Shown here: piece by piece, positions 50,735-58,270 of the stretch
Layout: each line of letters begins with the position of its first letter
How positions within the stretch are numbered: the stretch's first letter is position 1
Program-made: the position numbers and the translations under genes
The notes under the pieces: generated by a model
Seen by the model: the letters and a program-made list of their open reading frames with translations, nothing else
The model's database searches: none
Told to the model about the DNA's origin: nothing
Assembly (NCBI GenBank): GCA_023150615.1
Contig: JAKLKO010000023.1
Location: 1-64,000 of the forward strand
DNA from: Phycisphaerae bacterium
GTDB lineage: Bacteria; Planctomycetota; Phycisphaerae; UBA1845; UTPLA1
DNA: 64,000 bases
Direction: 5' to 3'

Positions 50735-52615
50735 ATGACCCGCCGGCCGTGCACGCCACCGGTTCTGCCCGCACGTCTCACGCGGCGTATGACGACTATC
50801 GTCGCTGTCGGCGTCATGCTCGCGCTGACGGCCGGTCGGTCGTCGCCGGCGGTGGACGGTTCGGGCGCATCCACCTCGCAACCCGCCACGCAGCCGTTCG
50901 CGGCCGGCGCGGATCGGCCCGCCGATCCCACCGCCAATCGGCGCGGCCCGGCCCGCAAGCAGGCCCTCGAGCGCTTCGGCGGTAACCCGGCCAGCGAGCG
51001 AGCCGTCGCCGACGGCCTCGCGTGGCTCGCGGCGCATCAGGATCCTGACGGCGTGTGGCGGCGCGCGGGGTATCAGCGGCGCTGTCCGGCCAATGATCTC
51101 TGCTCGTGCCCGGCCCTGACGCGGACCGACGCGAACATGGATGTCGGCGTGACCGCGCTGGCGGTGCTCGCGTTTCTCGGCGCGGGCCACACGCATCAGG
51201 GCGGTCCGTACGCCCAGAACATCGAGCGCGCGTTCGAGTTCATCCTCGCGCGGCAGCGACCGAGCGGGTCATTCGCGCCCGAATCGCCGATGCAGATGTA
51301 CGACGACGCGATCGCGACGCTCGCCGTCGCCGAGGCGTCCGTCCTGACGAACGATCGGGTCTTTCGCTTGCCGCTCGAGCGCGGCGTGCGAAACCTCGAA
51401 CGCGCGCAGCAGCACGACGGCGGGTGGGACTACACCGCCGACGTCCGCACCGCCCGCAACGACACCAGCATCACCGGCTGGGTGCTCATGGCGCTCAAGG
51501 CCGCCGCGGCCGCCAACGTCAGGCCGTCGGTCGAGACCCGCTGGCGAATCCTCGCGCATTTCGATCGCGCCACCGGGCCGGACGGCCGCGTCCGGTACTC
51601 GGACAAGGGCGTGGGCATGGAGGAAGACCCGCAATCGGGCCAGATCGGGCCGCGCTTTGGTCCGGCCATGACGGCCGTGGGACTCTATGCACGGACGGCG
51701 ATCGGACTGCGCGGTGATTCGCCGGACGCTCGCCGGCAGATCGGCCTGCTGCTCGGCGAGTTGCCCAGCCTCGATGCGATGATGCACCGCGACGCAACCG
51801 GCCTGCACAACGAGTACTACTGGTACTACGGAACGCTGGCGCTGTTCCATGTCGGCGGCGAGTCGTGGAAGCAGTGGAACCGCGCGCTGCGGAACTCGGT
51901 CCTCGAGTATCAGGAACATCCGACGCGTCGCGACGGCAGCCGACGCCATTCGTACGGGAGTTGGCCCGCCTACGGGCCGGGATGGGGGAAGTGGGGCCGC
52001 GCGGGCGGGCGGGTCTACTCGACGGCGATCAACACGCTGACGCTGGAAGTCTACTACCGCTATGTCCCGGCGTTTCTCGCGCCGAGTGGATTGCTCGGCC
52101 CGATCGAGCTGCGCAGCCGTGTCGCGAGCCTGCGCACCGCTCCGCGCGAGGCGCTGGCGCTATGCCGCGCGTTTCATGCCGACGCGTCGGAACCGGTCCT
52201 TGTGGAATTCCTCGCCCACCGCGACGCGGCCATCCGGCGCGATGCCGCGCTGGCGCTGGCGGAACTCGGTTCGCCGCTCGGCGCGGACGAGCTTCGCGCC
52301 GCTCGACCGGCCGCCGACGCCGCGATGCGCCGCCGGATCGACGACGCGCTGCGCCGGATTGCCGCGCGCCCGCCGGCCGGTGAATTCGGTCCGGTGACGG
52401 CGGTCGACGCCGTCGCGAAGATGCTGCTCTTCGCGACCGGCGACGCATCGGTATATTACGGCCAGCGCGTCGCAGTCATGCGTGAAGGCAGGCCGATCGC
52501 CATCGCGCGCGTCGATCGGCGATTCACCGCCGAGCGGGCCGCGGCGGCGACGCTCGTTTCGGCGGATGCGGACGTGGCGGTCGGCGATCGCGTGCGGGCG
52601 GAGTCGTCGCCGTAA
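50735..52615 (+). CDS. Exported toroid (prenyltransferase/squalene-oxidase repeat) protein
   Basis: This 626-aa protein has an N-terminal hydrophobic segment and then alpha/alpha-toroid repeats. These include LAWLAAHQDPDGVWR, FEFILARQRPSGSFAPE, LERAQQHDGGWDY and SVLEYQEHPTRRDG, with NTLTLEVYYRY closing the barrel at about residue 445. A HEAT-like helical stretch and a small C-terminal domain follow. The DxDD motif of squalene-hopene cyclases is not seen, so catalysis is doubtful. Such proteins are numerous in Planctomycetes, with unknown role. The uracil-DNA glycosylase gene follows after 20 nt. Confidence 0.8.
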   Translation: MTRRPCTPPVLPARLTRRMTTIVAVGVMLALTAGRSSPAVDGSGASTSQPATQPFAAGADRPADPTANRRGPARKQALERFGGNPASERAVADGLAWLAAHQDPDGVWRRAGYQRRCPANDLCSCPALTRTDANMDVGVTALAVLAFLGAGHTHQGGPYAQNIERAFEFILARQRPSGSFAPESPMQMYDDAIATLAVAEASVLTNDRVFRLPLERGVRNLERAQQHDGGWDYTADVRTARNDTSITGWVLMALKAAAAANVRPSVETRWRILAHFDRATGPDGRVRYSDKGVGMEEDPQSGQIGPRFGPAMTAVGLYARTAIGLRGDSPDARRQIGLLLGELPSLDAMMHRDATGLHNEYYWYYGTLALFHVGGESWKQWNRALRNSVLEYQEHPTRRDGSRRHSYGSWPAYGPGWGKWGRAGGRVYSTAINTLTLEVYYRYVPAFLAPSGLLGPIELRSRVASLRTAPREALALCRAFHADASEPVLVEFLAHRDAAIRRDAALALAELGSPLGADELRAARPAADAAMRRRIDDALRRIAARPPAGEFGPVTAVDAVAKMLLFATGDASVYYGQRVAVMREGRPIAIARVDRRFTAERAAAATLVSADADVAVGDRVRAESSP

Positions 52616-52635
52616 TCGGGTACGGAGATCGGTCG

Positions 52636-53406
52636 ATGTCGATGAACGAGGTCCGCGAGGCCCTGCGGACGCGATTCGAGGCGGACGCAATCCTGGGTGC
52701 AACGGCGTTGCCGATCGTCCCGCCGGACGCGGTGCCGCGATCGACCGGACCGACCGGTCCGGTCCGCGCATCCACGACGACCGACCCCGACGAGCTTCGC
52801 CGCCGCCTCGCGACGCTTCAGACTCTCGATGAAACGCAGGTCCGCGGCTGCCGCAAGTGCGGCCTCGCCGACGGCCGTACGCAGACGGTCTTCGGACAGG
52901 GCTCCGTCGCCGCGCGGATCGTCTTCGTCGGCGAAGCGCCGGGTTTCGAAGAGGACCGCACCGGCCAGCCGTTCGTCGGCCGCGCGGGGGAATTGCTGAC
53001 GGCGATGATCGAACGCGGCATGGGCCTGCGCCGCGACGACGTGTACATCTGCAACGTCATCAAGTGCCGTCCGCCGAACAACCGCACGCCCGCGCCGGAC
53101 GAGATCGCGGCCTGCTGCCCGTACCTGTTCGAGCAACTTCGGACGATCCAGCCGGAGGTGATCGTCGCCCTCGGCGCGCCGGCGGCGCAGACGCTGCTCA
53201 ACACCCGCGAGTCGATCGGCAAGCTCCGCGGCCGGTTCCACGATTTCTACCCGTCCGGCTCGGCGCTGGTCGGAGATCCGGTCCCGCTGATGCCGACGTT
53301 TCACCCGGCGTACTTGCTGCGCTCGCCGTGGGAGAAGGCCAAGGCGTGGGAAGACCTGAAGCTCGTGCTGACTCGGCTCGAACTGCCGATCCCGCGCAAG
53401 ACGTGA
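52636..53406 (+). CDS. Family 4 uracil-DNA glycosylase
   Basis: This 256-aa enzyme removes uracil from DNA. Motif 1 is GEAPGFEEDRTGQPFVGRAGELL (99-121), and the DNA-recognition motif HPAYLLRSPW lies near 231. The [4Fe-4S] ligands are probably Cys72, Cys75 (GCRKCGL), Cys144 (IKCRPP) and one of Cys160/161. An N-terminal 60-residue Pro/Thr-rich extension precedes the core. It follows the toroid-protein gene on the same strand and is convergent with the next gene. Confidence 0.93.
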   Translation: MSMNEVREALRTRFEADAILGATALPIVPPDAVPRSTGPTGPVRASTTTDPDELRRRLATLQTLDETQVRGCRKCGLADGRTQTVFGQGSVAARIVFVGEAPGFEEDRTGQPFVGRAGELLTAMIERGMGLRRDDVYICNVIKCRPPNNRTPAPDEIAACCPYLFEQLRTIQPEVIVALGAPAAQTLLNTRESIGKLRGRFHDFYPSGSALVGDPVPLMPTFHPAYLLRSPWEKAKAWEDLKLVLTRLELPIPRKT

Positions 53407-53439
53407 TGAATCCGGGCCGTTCGATCGGCCGTACGGGGA

Positions 53440-54768
53440 CTATTTGTTGAGTGCCGGCAGCGAGCGAAGCAACGACTCGACCGTGATGTCGCCGCGCTCC
53501 GCCAGCTCGTAGCGGATCCGCACCGTCGGCTTGTTCAGCTCGATCAGTCCCGCGAGGTCGATCGGCGTCCCGATCAGCACCACGTCGCCCGGCGTCGCGT
53601 TGATCGTCGCCGCCAGGTCCGCCATCTGCGATCGGCCGTATCCCATCGCGGGCACGATGTCCGTCAGATGCGCATATTTCTGATAGACGCCGCGCATCGA
53701 GCCGACGGCGTGCGGCCGCGGGTCGGAAATGGCCGCCGCGCCCAGTCGCTGCGCCGCGATCTTCGCCGCGCCGAGCGCCATCTCCCCGTGTGTCAGCGTC
53801 GGCCCGTCCTCCACGAGGATCACGCGCTTGCCGCGGATGGCCTCGGCCGGCTCGGCCGTCACGGTCGAGTCGGCGCGGACGATCTTCGCGCGCGGGTTGA
53901 TCTCGGCGACATTGCGTTCGATCGTGGCGATGTCCTCGGCCCGGGCGGAATCGCACTTGTTGATGATGATCACGTCGGCAAGCCGGAAGTTCGTCTCGCC
54001 GGGGTAGTAGCGGCGCTCGTGCCCGGCGCGGTGCGGATCGGTCACGGTGAAATGCAGGTCGGGCTTGAAGAACGGCGTATCGTTGTTGCCGCCGTCCCAG
54101 AGAACGACGTCCGCCTCGGCCTCGACTGCCGCGAGGATCTTCGCGTAGTCGATGCCGGCGAACAGCACGTTGCCGCGGCGGATGTGCAGCTCGTACTCCT
54201 CGCGCTCCTCGATCGTGCACTCGTGCCGGTCGAGGTCGGCCAGCTCGCCGAATCGCTGGCACACCTGCCGCGTCAGGTCGCCGTAAGGCATCGGATGCCG
54301 CACGACCGCGACGCGCTTGCCCATCTGCTTGAGCACCTCGGCCACGCGGCGGCTCGTCTGGCTCTTGCCGCAGCCCGTGCGGACCGCGCACACCGCGATC
54401 ACCGGCTTTCGCGACCGGAGCATCGTCCGCTCGGCCGCCGGCAGGACGAACGCCGCGCCGGCTGACTGCACCGCCGATCCGCGGTTCATCACGTACTCGT
54501 GGCTCACGTCGGAGTAGGCGAAGACGACCTGGTCGACCCGCAAGTCGCGGATCAGCGCGGCGAGGCGCTCCTCGGGATAGATCGGGATGCCGTCGGGGTA
54601 TCCGCTTCCGCACAGGGCGGCGGGATAGGTCCGCTCCTCGATCCCGGGGATCTGCGTCGCGGTAAAGGCGACGACGCGCACGTCCGGGTTATCGCGATAG
54701 AGGACGTTGAAGTTGTGAAAGTCGCGCCCGGCAGCGCCCATGATGAGGATGCGAGTGGGGGACGGCAT
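53440..54768 (-). CDS. Cyclic 2,3-diphosphoglycerate synthetase-like GTPase
   Basis: This 442-aa protein begins with a Rossmann-like part (RILIMGAAGRDFHNFNVLYRD). A P-loop NTPase follows (AVCAVRTGCGKSQTSRR, about 126-140) with VVLWDGGNNDTPF, VIIINKCDSA and LVEDGPTLTHGEM. This combination is diagnostic for the family named after the archaeal cyclic 2,3-DPG synthetase. Bacterial members are widespread, but their true substrate is not settled. AAGGAG lies 5 nt before the ATG. It is followed by no same-strand partner. Confidence 0.85.
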   Translation of the reverse strand: MPSPTRILIMGAAGRDFHNFNVLYRDNPDVRVVAFTATQIPGIEERTYPAALCGSGYPDGIPIYPEERLAALIRDLRVDQVVFAYSDVSHEYVMNRGSAVQSAGAAFVLPAAERTMLRSRKPVIAVCAVRTGCGKSQTSRRVAEVLKQMGKRVAVVRHPMPYGDLTRQVCQRFGELADLDRHECTIEEREEYELHIRRGNVLFAGIDYAKILAAVEAEADVVLWDGGNNDTPFFKPDLHFTVTDPHRAGHERRYYPGETNFRLADVIIINKCDSARAEDIATIERNVAEINPRAKIVRADSTVTAEPAEAIRGKRVILVEDGPTLTHGEMALGAAKIAAQRLGAAAISDPRPHAVGSMRGVYQKYAHLTDIVPAMGYGRSQMADLAATINATPGDVVLIGTPIDLAGLIELNKPTVRIRYELAERGDITVESLLRSLPALNK

Positions 54769-54869
54769 ATCCGCTCCTTGCGACCGAGGAAAAGTCGTCG
54801 GATTCTAACTCGCCTCCTTCATCGGGTTAAGCCCGGGGGGACTTTTGCGAGGCGCGAGGTCCGATACCC

Positions 54870-55271
54870 TCAGTCGATCGAAAGCCGTCCGGCGAGCTGA
54901 TCCGCAAGTCGGATGATCGCGTTCGTCGCGCGACCGAACTGACTCGTCAGGCCGCGCAGGTTCTCCATGTCGGCCTGCATCCGCGCCAGCACTTCGCTGA
55001 GCCGCTCGAGCTGCCGGCGCGCCAGCATGGTCTCGCGCAGCCACTCATCCTTGGTCGTGTACGCCTGCTGGATGCGATCGACGTTCCGCTCGACGGTGCG
55101 CAGGTCGGATTCGACCTGCTCCAGCCGCGTGCGGATGATCGAGAGCGTCGCCCGCTGCTCCTCGCGCAGCGAGCGGAGATAGAAGACGATCATCGTCAGC
55201 GGCACGCCGACCAGTGCGGCCAGCGCGCCGGAGACCGTCGCCAGCGACGTCCACCACGGACCGCCGGGCAT
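54870..55271 (-). CDS. Membrane-anchored coiled-coil protein, cassette gene 3
   Basis: This 133-aa protein has one N-terminal membrane helix (WTSLATVSGALAALVGVPLTMIVFYL), followed by about 90 residues of heptad-rich coiled coil (LEQVESDLRTVERNVDRIQQAY, RRQLERLSEVLARMQADME). No family was recognised. The topology resembles small phage or tailocin lysis accessory proteins, but there is no sequence proof. It is the last of three closely spaced minus-strand genes (24-nt gap to the previous one). Confidence 0.6.
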   Translation of the reverse strand: MPGGPWWTSLATVSGALAALVGVPLTMIVFYLRSLREEQRATLSIIRTRLEQVESDLRTVERNVDRIQQAYTTKDEWLRETMLARRQLERLSEVLARMQADMENLRGLTSQFGRATNAIIRLADQLAGRLSID

Positions 55272-55295
55272 GCGGTTCGCCCTCCCTGTGGCGCG

Positions 55296-55568
55296 TTACA
55301 GCGCCGGAATACGCTCCAAGATCCCGCCCAGCAGCCGCAGGAACTGGTTCGCCGTATCCACGCGGATCAGGCCGTCGATCAGCTCGCTGCGGAACTTCTG
55401 GATCACGCCGTGATCGCGCAGCGACTCGACGCGCGTGGTCCGCGGCGGATTGGCGCGGACGCGGTCGATGGCATCGCCCGCCTGCGGCGGCACGTCCGAC
55501 GCGGCCGGCATCGCCACGCGATCGAGCAGTTCAACGATCTGGTCAAGGGTTGCGGTCGGGGCGCTCAT
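55296..55568 (-). CDS. Small hypothetical protein, cassette gene 2
   Basis: This 90-aa soluble, mostly helical protein has TATLDQIVELLDRVAM at the start and FRSELIDGLIRVDTANQFLRLLGGIL at the end, with a Pro/Arg-rich middle. No family was recognised. Its start overlaps the upstream lipoprotein stop by ATGA, so it is translationally coupled to it. Confidence 0.6.
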   Translation of the reverse strand: MSAPTATLDQIVELLDRVAMPAASDVPPQAGDAIDRVRANPPRTTRVESLRDHGVIQKFRSELIDGLIRVDTANQFLRLLGGILERIPAL

Positions 55569-56095
55569 GACGGGTCCTCCAGTGGAGTGACCGATTTGGC
55601 GTTTTCGCCAGTCGTCGGCGTCGACGCGGTCGCACTCGCGCGGCGCCGGGCCTCCAGCATCGAACCGAGATACCGGTGTGCTTCATCCTCGAGTCGCAGC
55701 GAATCGAGCGCCAGCCGGCGCAGTCCCGCGGCCGTCTCGCGGAGTACGCCCAGGTTGTCCACCGCGCGCTGGTAGCGAAGCTCGGTGGCGCGGCGATCGG
55801 CGCGAATGCGGGCGAGGGCTTCGGCAAACGCCGCGACGTGGGCGGACATTCGCTCGTCGTCGGAGTGATCGGCCCGCGTCCGGGCGACGAAGGCGAGCGT
55901 CAGGTCGTGTTCGCGCTGGGTGTCGTCGGCGTCGAGGTCGGCGCGGTACTCGTCCAGCGCGAGGGCGGTCTGCGACGCCACGGCCTCGAGCGCATCGGCC
56001 GCGGCCAGTTCGACCGAGGCATGGCCGGCGCACCCGACCGAGATGGCGACGAGCAGGAACAGCAAGACGACTGCTGGTCGGGAGATGGGCTTCAT
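55565..56095 (-). CDS. Helical lipoprotein, cassette gene 1
   Basis: This 176-aa lipoprotein has the hydrophobic signal PAVVLLFLLVAI and lipobox SVGC (Cys about 22). The mature protein is almost entirely charged helix (ASQTALALDEYRADLDADDTQ, HVAAFAEALARIRADRRATEL, LRRLALDSLRLEDEAHRYLGS). No family was recognised. GGAGG precedes the ATG at 56095. Lipoprotein, small helical protein and membrane coiled coil together suggest a physical envelope complex. Confidence 0.62.
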   Translation of the reverse strand: MKPISRPAVVLLFLLVAISVGCAGHASVELAAADALEAVASQTALALDEYRADLDADDTQREHDLTLAFVARTRADHSDDERMSAHVAAFAEALARIRADRRATELRYQRAVDNLGVLRETAAGLRRLALDSLRLEDEAHRYLGSMLEARRRASATASTPTTGENAKSVTPLEDPS

Positions 56096-56279
56096 GGGCG
56101 CCTCCGACAAACCGGGCCGCGGGGGTCCGTTCAATCCGCCTGAAATCCAGTTCGCTGTTCCGCCCGTCGGGGTCCCGGGGGTGGGGAATCGGCCCGCGGC
56201 CTGGCCCCGGAGCGGGGCGCTCTTAGCTGTTTTCGCGGGTCGATCTTGCCGAAAACCGTGAAGTTCGATTGGAGAACGC

Positions 56280-56310
56280 TTGACTTGGGGCCTATAGACT
56301 TGCATTGTAT
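56280..56310 (+). promoter_or_regulatory. Weak candidate promoter of the DksA-like gene
   Basis: TTGACT at 56280-56285 is followed, 19 nt later, by TTGTAT (56305-56310), or 17 nt later by CATTGT. The area is less GC-rich than its surroundings. The match is partial and the spacing not ideal. Confidence 0.25.
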
Positions 56311-56383
56311 GACGCCCGCCGCGGAGCGGCGGGGTGGGTCACACGCTTAATCAACGCAGTTACCTAGGGTTACGAGAGACGTC

Positions 56384-56884
56384 ATGGCCACGCAACGAAA
56401 ACCGGGTCCGCGGACGGCCGCGAAGATCCGACCGACGCCCAAGCCGAAGGTCGAAGAGAAACCGGTCGTAAAGAAACCCAAAGAGACGGCCACGGATCGC
56501 GAGTGGATGAACTCGATCCGCGAAGCCCTGCTTCAACGCCGTGCGGCGATCACCTCCGTCGTCAAGTCGAACCGTAATCAGCTCGCCGACAATCAGGGCG
56601 AATCGGCCGACATCGCCGACCGCGCATCGGATGGTTTCGAAGACGAACTCGCGGCGGGCCTGCTCTCAATTGAGACCGCGCAGCTCGAAGAGATCAACGC
56701 AGCGCTCGAACGGATCGACAAGGGCGCGTACGGCGTGTGCGTCAATTGTCAGAAGCCGATTCCGCGCAAGCGACTGGAAGTGCTTCCGTTCGCGAAGCGC
56801 TGTCTGAAGTGCGAGGGCATGAAGGAGCAGGCCGCGCGGATGGCCCCGCCGTCGACCGACGAGGACGAGTCCGAGCTCGACTGA
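56384..56884 (+). CDS. TraR/DksA-family C4 zinc-finger protein
   Basis: This 166-aa protein starts with a Lys/Pro-rich tail (about 1-38), then a coiled-coil region (MNSIREALLQRRAAITSVVK, FEDELAAGLLSIETAQLEEINAALERID). The zinc finger is Cys119, Cys122, Cys140 and Cys143 (GVCVNCQKPI, RCLKCE), with the RLEVLPFAKRC spacing typical of DksA/YocK relatives. DksA-type proteins bind RNA polymerase in the secondary channel and alter rRNA and stress transcription. The basic N-terminal tail is unusual. A strong intrinsic terminator follows. Confidence 0.88.
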   Translation: MATQRKPGPRTAAKIRPTPKPKVEEKPVVKKPKETATDREWMNSIREALLQRRAAITSVVKSNRNQLADNQGESADIADRASDGFEDELAAGLLSIETAQLEEINAALERIDKGAYGVCVNCQKPIPRKRLEVLPFAKRCLKCEGMKEQAARMAPPSTDEDESELD

Positions 56885-56962
56885 CGATCGAGTTCGCGCC
56901 GTCGAGTCGTCGGAGGACGAGCGTTCGATACGAACCGCGGAATCTCCAGTTTGAAACACGAC

Positions 56963-56995
56963 CGGCCGCGCGATTCCGCGCGGCCGATTTCGTTC
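56963..56995 (+). terminator. Strong hairpin terminator after the DksA-like gene
   Basis: CGGCCGCGCG (56963-56972) and CGCGCGGCCG (56977-56986) form a perfect 10-bp stem with an ATTC loop, followed by a T-rich stretch ATTTCGTT. It lies 79 nt after the stop. Confidence 0.75.
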
Positions 56996-57062
56996 GGATT
57001 TCACACCCATTGCGGGTAGGCGTGCTGAACGTGCGCTCGACGCAGATTCCGCGATTCGGGCG

Positions 57063-57091
57063 TTGACGTCCGCTCGCGATCCGAATAACCT
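57063..57091 (+). promoter_or_regulatory. Candidate promoter of the small membrane protein and heme oxygenase genes
   Basis: TTGACG (57063-57068) and TAACCT (57086-57091) are separated by exactly 17 nt. The expected transcription start falls at about 57098, inside the Fur-type palindrome, so binding there would block initiation. Confidence 0.5.
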
Positions 57092-57097
57092 CCGTGA

Positions 57098-57118
57098 AAT
57101 TGAGACTCAGTCTCAATT
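57098..57118. promoter_or_regulatory. Perfect 21-bp palindrome, Fur-box-like operator
   Basis: Arms AATTGAGACT and AGTCTCAATT are perfectly complementary around a central C. The core TGAGACT-C-AGTCTCA fits the 7-1-7 architecture of Fur boxes (consensus TGATAAT-n-ATTATCA). It lies 54 nt before a small membrane protein gene and upstream of heme oxygenase, a classic iron-regulated enzyme. Confidence 0.75.
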
Positions 57119-57171
57119 AGACGCCGGCGACTCCTGGAGCCGCGCGGCACCGCTGACGCTGAGGTTTCAAC

Positions 57172-57396
57172 GTGCACGAGTCCGTGCCATCCCGACTAGA
57201 CACCAGTTCGCGGCCGCCCGATTCGTACGGCCCCGACGCCGCGCCGGAGTCGAAGGTCGATGCGCCGGGGGGCGCGCGCCCGATTCGCGGCTGGCTGAGA
57301 CGGGTCGGCGCGGTCGGGTTCCTGTTCTTTCTGGTGAAGGGACTGGCATGGCTGGCCGTTCCGCTCATCCTCGCGGAGAGCTGTACCGCCGGCTGA
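57172..57396 (+). CDS. Small single-helix membrane protein, 74 aa
   Basis: This protein has about 40 polar N-terminal residues and then one membrane helix (VGAVGFLFFLVKGLAWLAVPLIL), ending ESCTAG. A Lys inside the helix (FLVKGLAW) is notable. No family was recognised. It is the first gene after the Fur-type operator and 98 nt before heme oxygenase, so an iron- or heme-linked membrane role is inferred from context only. Confidence 0.6.
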   Translation: MHESVPSRLDTSSRPPDSYGPDAAPESKVDAPGGARPIRGWLRRVGAVGFLFFLVKGLAWLAVPLILAESCTAG

Positions 57397-57494
57397 GTGA
57401 ACGACCGGTCGCCGTTCGTGCAGAAACGCGGAATACCGGACGCGGCGCCGTTCGAGGCGGCCCTCGAATGACGCCGCATGACGTGGAGGAAGCA

Positions 57495-58139
57495 ATGTCG
57501 AGCGACACGCGATCGATCATGCAGTGCCTGAAGGAGGAGACGCAGACTCTCCATACCGAGGCGGAGCGACAGCCGTTCCAGCAAGCGCTGCTCGCCGGGA
57601 CGCTGCCGCGCGACACGTACGCCGATTCGCTCGAGCAGTTGTACCTCGTTCACCGCACGCTCGAGGCCGCGCTGCGGCGCCATGCCCCGACCGTGCCGGC
57701 GATTGCGGCCGTCGTTCGCGAATATCAGTTTCAGGAGATCGCGCTGCGGTCCGATCTCGCGTGCTTCGGTCGTGCGGTGGAGCCCGTCGAGGCCCTGCCG
57801 CCGGTCCGCGCGTTCCTCGATGAGATCGAAGCGACATCGGCGTCCAACCCGGTCGCGCTGCTCGGCTATCACTACGTCCTTGAGGGCAGCAAGAACGGAC
57901 TGAAGTTCCTCGCCGATCGTGTGCGAAAGGCCTACCAGTTGGACGGCGCGGGGACGGCGTACCTCGATCCGTACGGATCCGAGATGCGCAGCCGCTGGGC
58001 ACAGTTCCGCCAGGACATGGACGCCGTGGGCTTTGCTCCGGACGAATCGAGGCGGATCATCCGCGCCGCGTGCTCGGCCTTTGAGCACCTGACGGCGATG
58101 TACCGCACCCTCGGCGCGGGCGTGGCGGTCGCGTCGTAA
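57495..58139 (+). CDS. Biliverdin-producing heme oxygenase
   Basis: This 214-aa enzyme opens heme to biliverdin, CO and iron. The proximal heme ligand is His20 in KEETQTLHTEAER. The distal helix region reads YHYVLEGSKNGLKFLADRVRK, corresponding to the GSxxGG kink of heme oxygenases, and the QFRQDMDAVG segment and C-terminal AFEHLTAMY helix fit the family. GGAGG lies 7 nt before the ATG at 57495. The upstream Fur-type operator suggests induction under iron starvation to release iron from heme. Confidence 0.9.
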   Translation: MSSDTRSIMQCLKEETQTLHTEAERQPFQQALLAGTLPRDTYADSLEQLYLVHRTLEAALRRHAPTVPAIAAVVREYQFQEIALRSDLACFGRAVEPVEALPPVRAFLDEIEATSASNPVALLGYHYVLEGSKNGLKFLADRVRKAYQLDGAGTAYLDPYGSEMRSRWAQFRQDMDAVGFAPDESRRIIRAACSAFEHLTAMYRTLGAGVAVAS

Positions 58140-58270
58140 ACCCCCGCCGGTCCATCGCGGCAAGACCGTTGCCCGATCCGATTCGCGGCGAGTATGCTGT
58201 CGACCGCGGTGCACGCGATCGCACGGATCGCGTGTCGCAGGGCTCACCTCGTCGCACCGGAGGCCTCCGC

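Noticed and set aside
50735-52615. Active squalene-hopene cyclase
   Set aside because: Toroid repeats are present, but the DxDD catalytic motif is not seen and HEAT-like repeats replace part of the second barrel.
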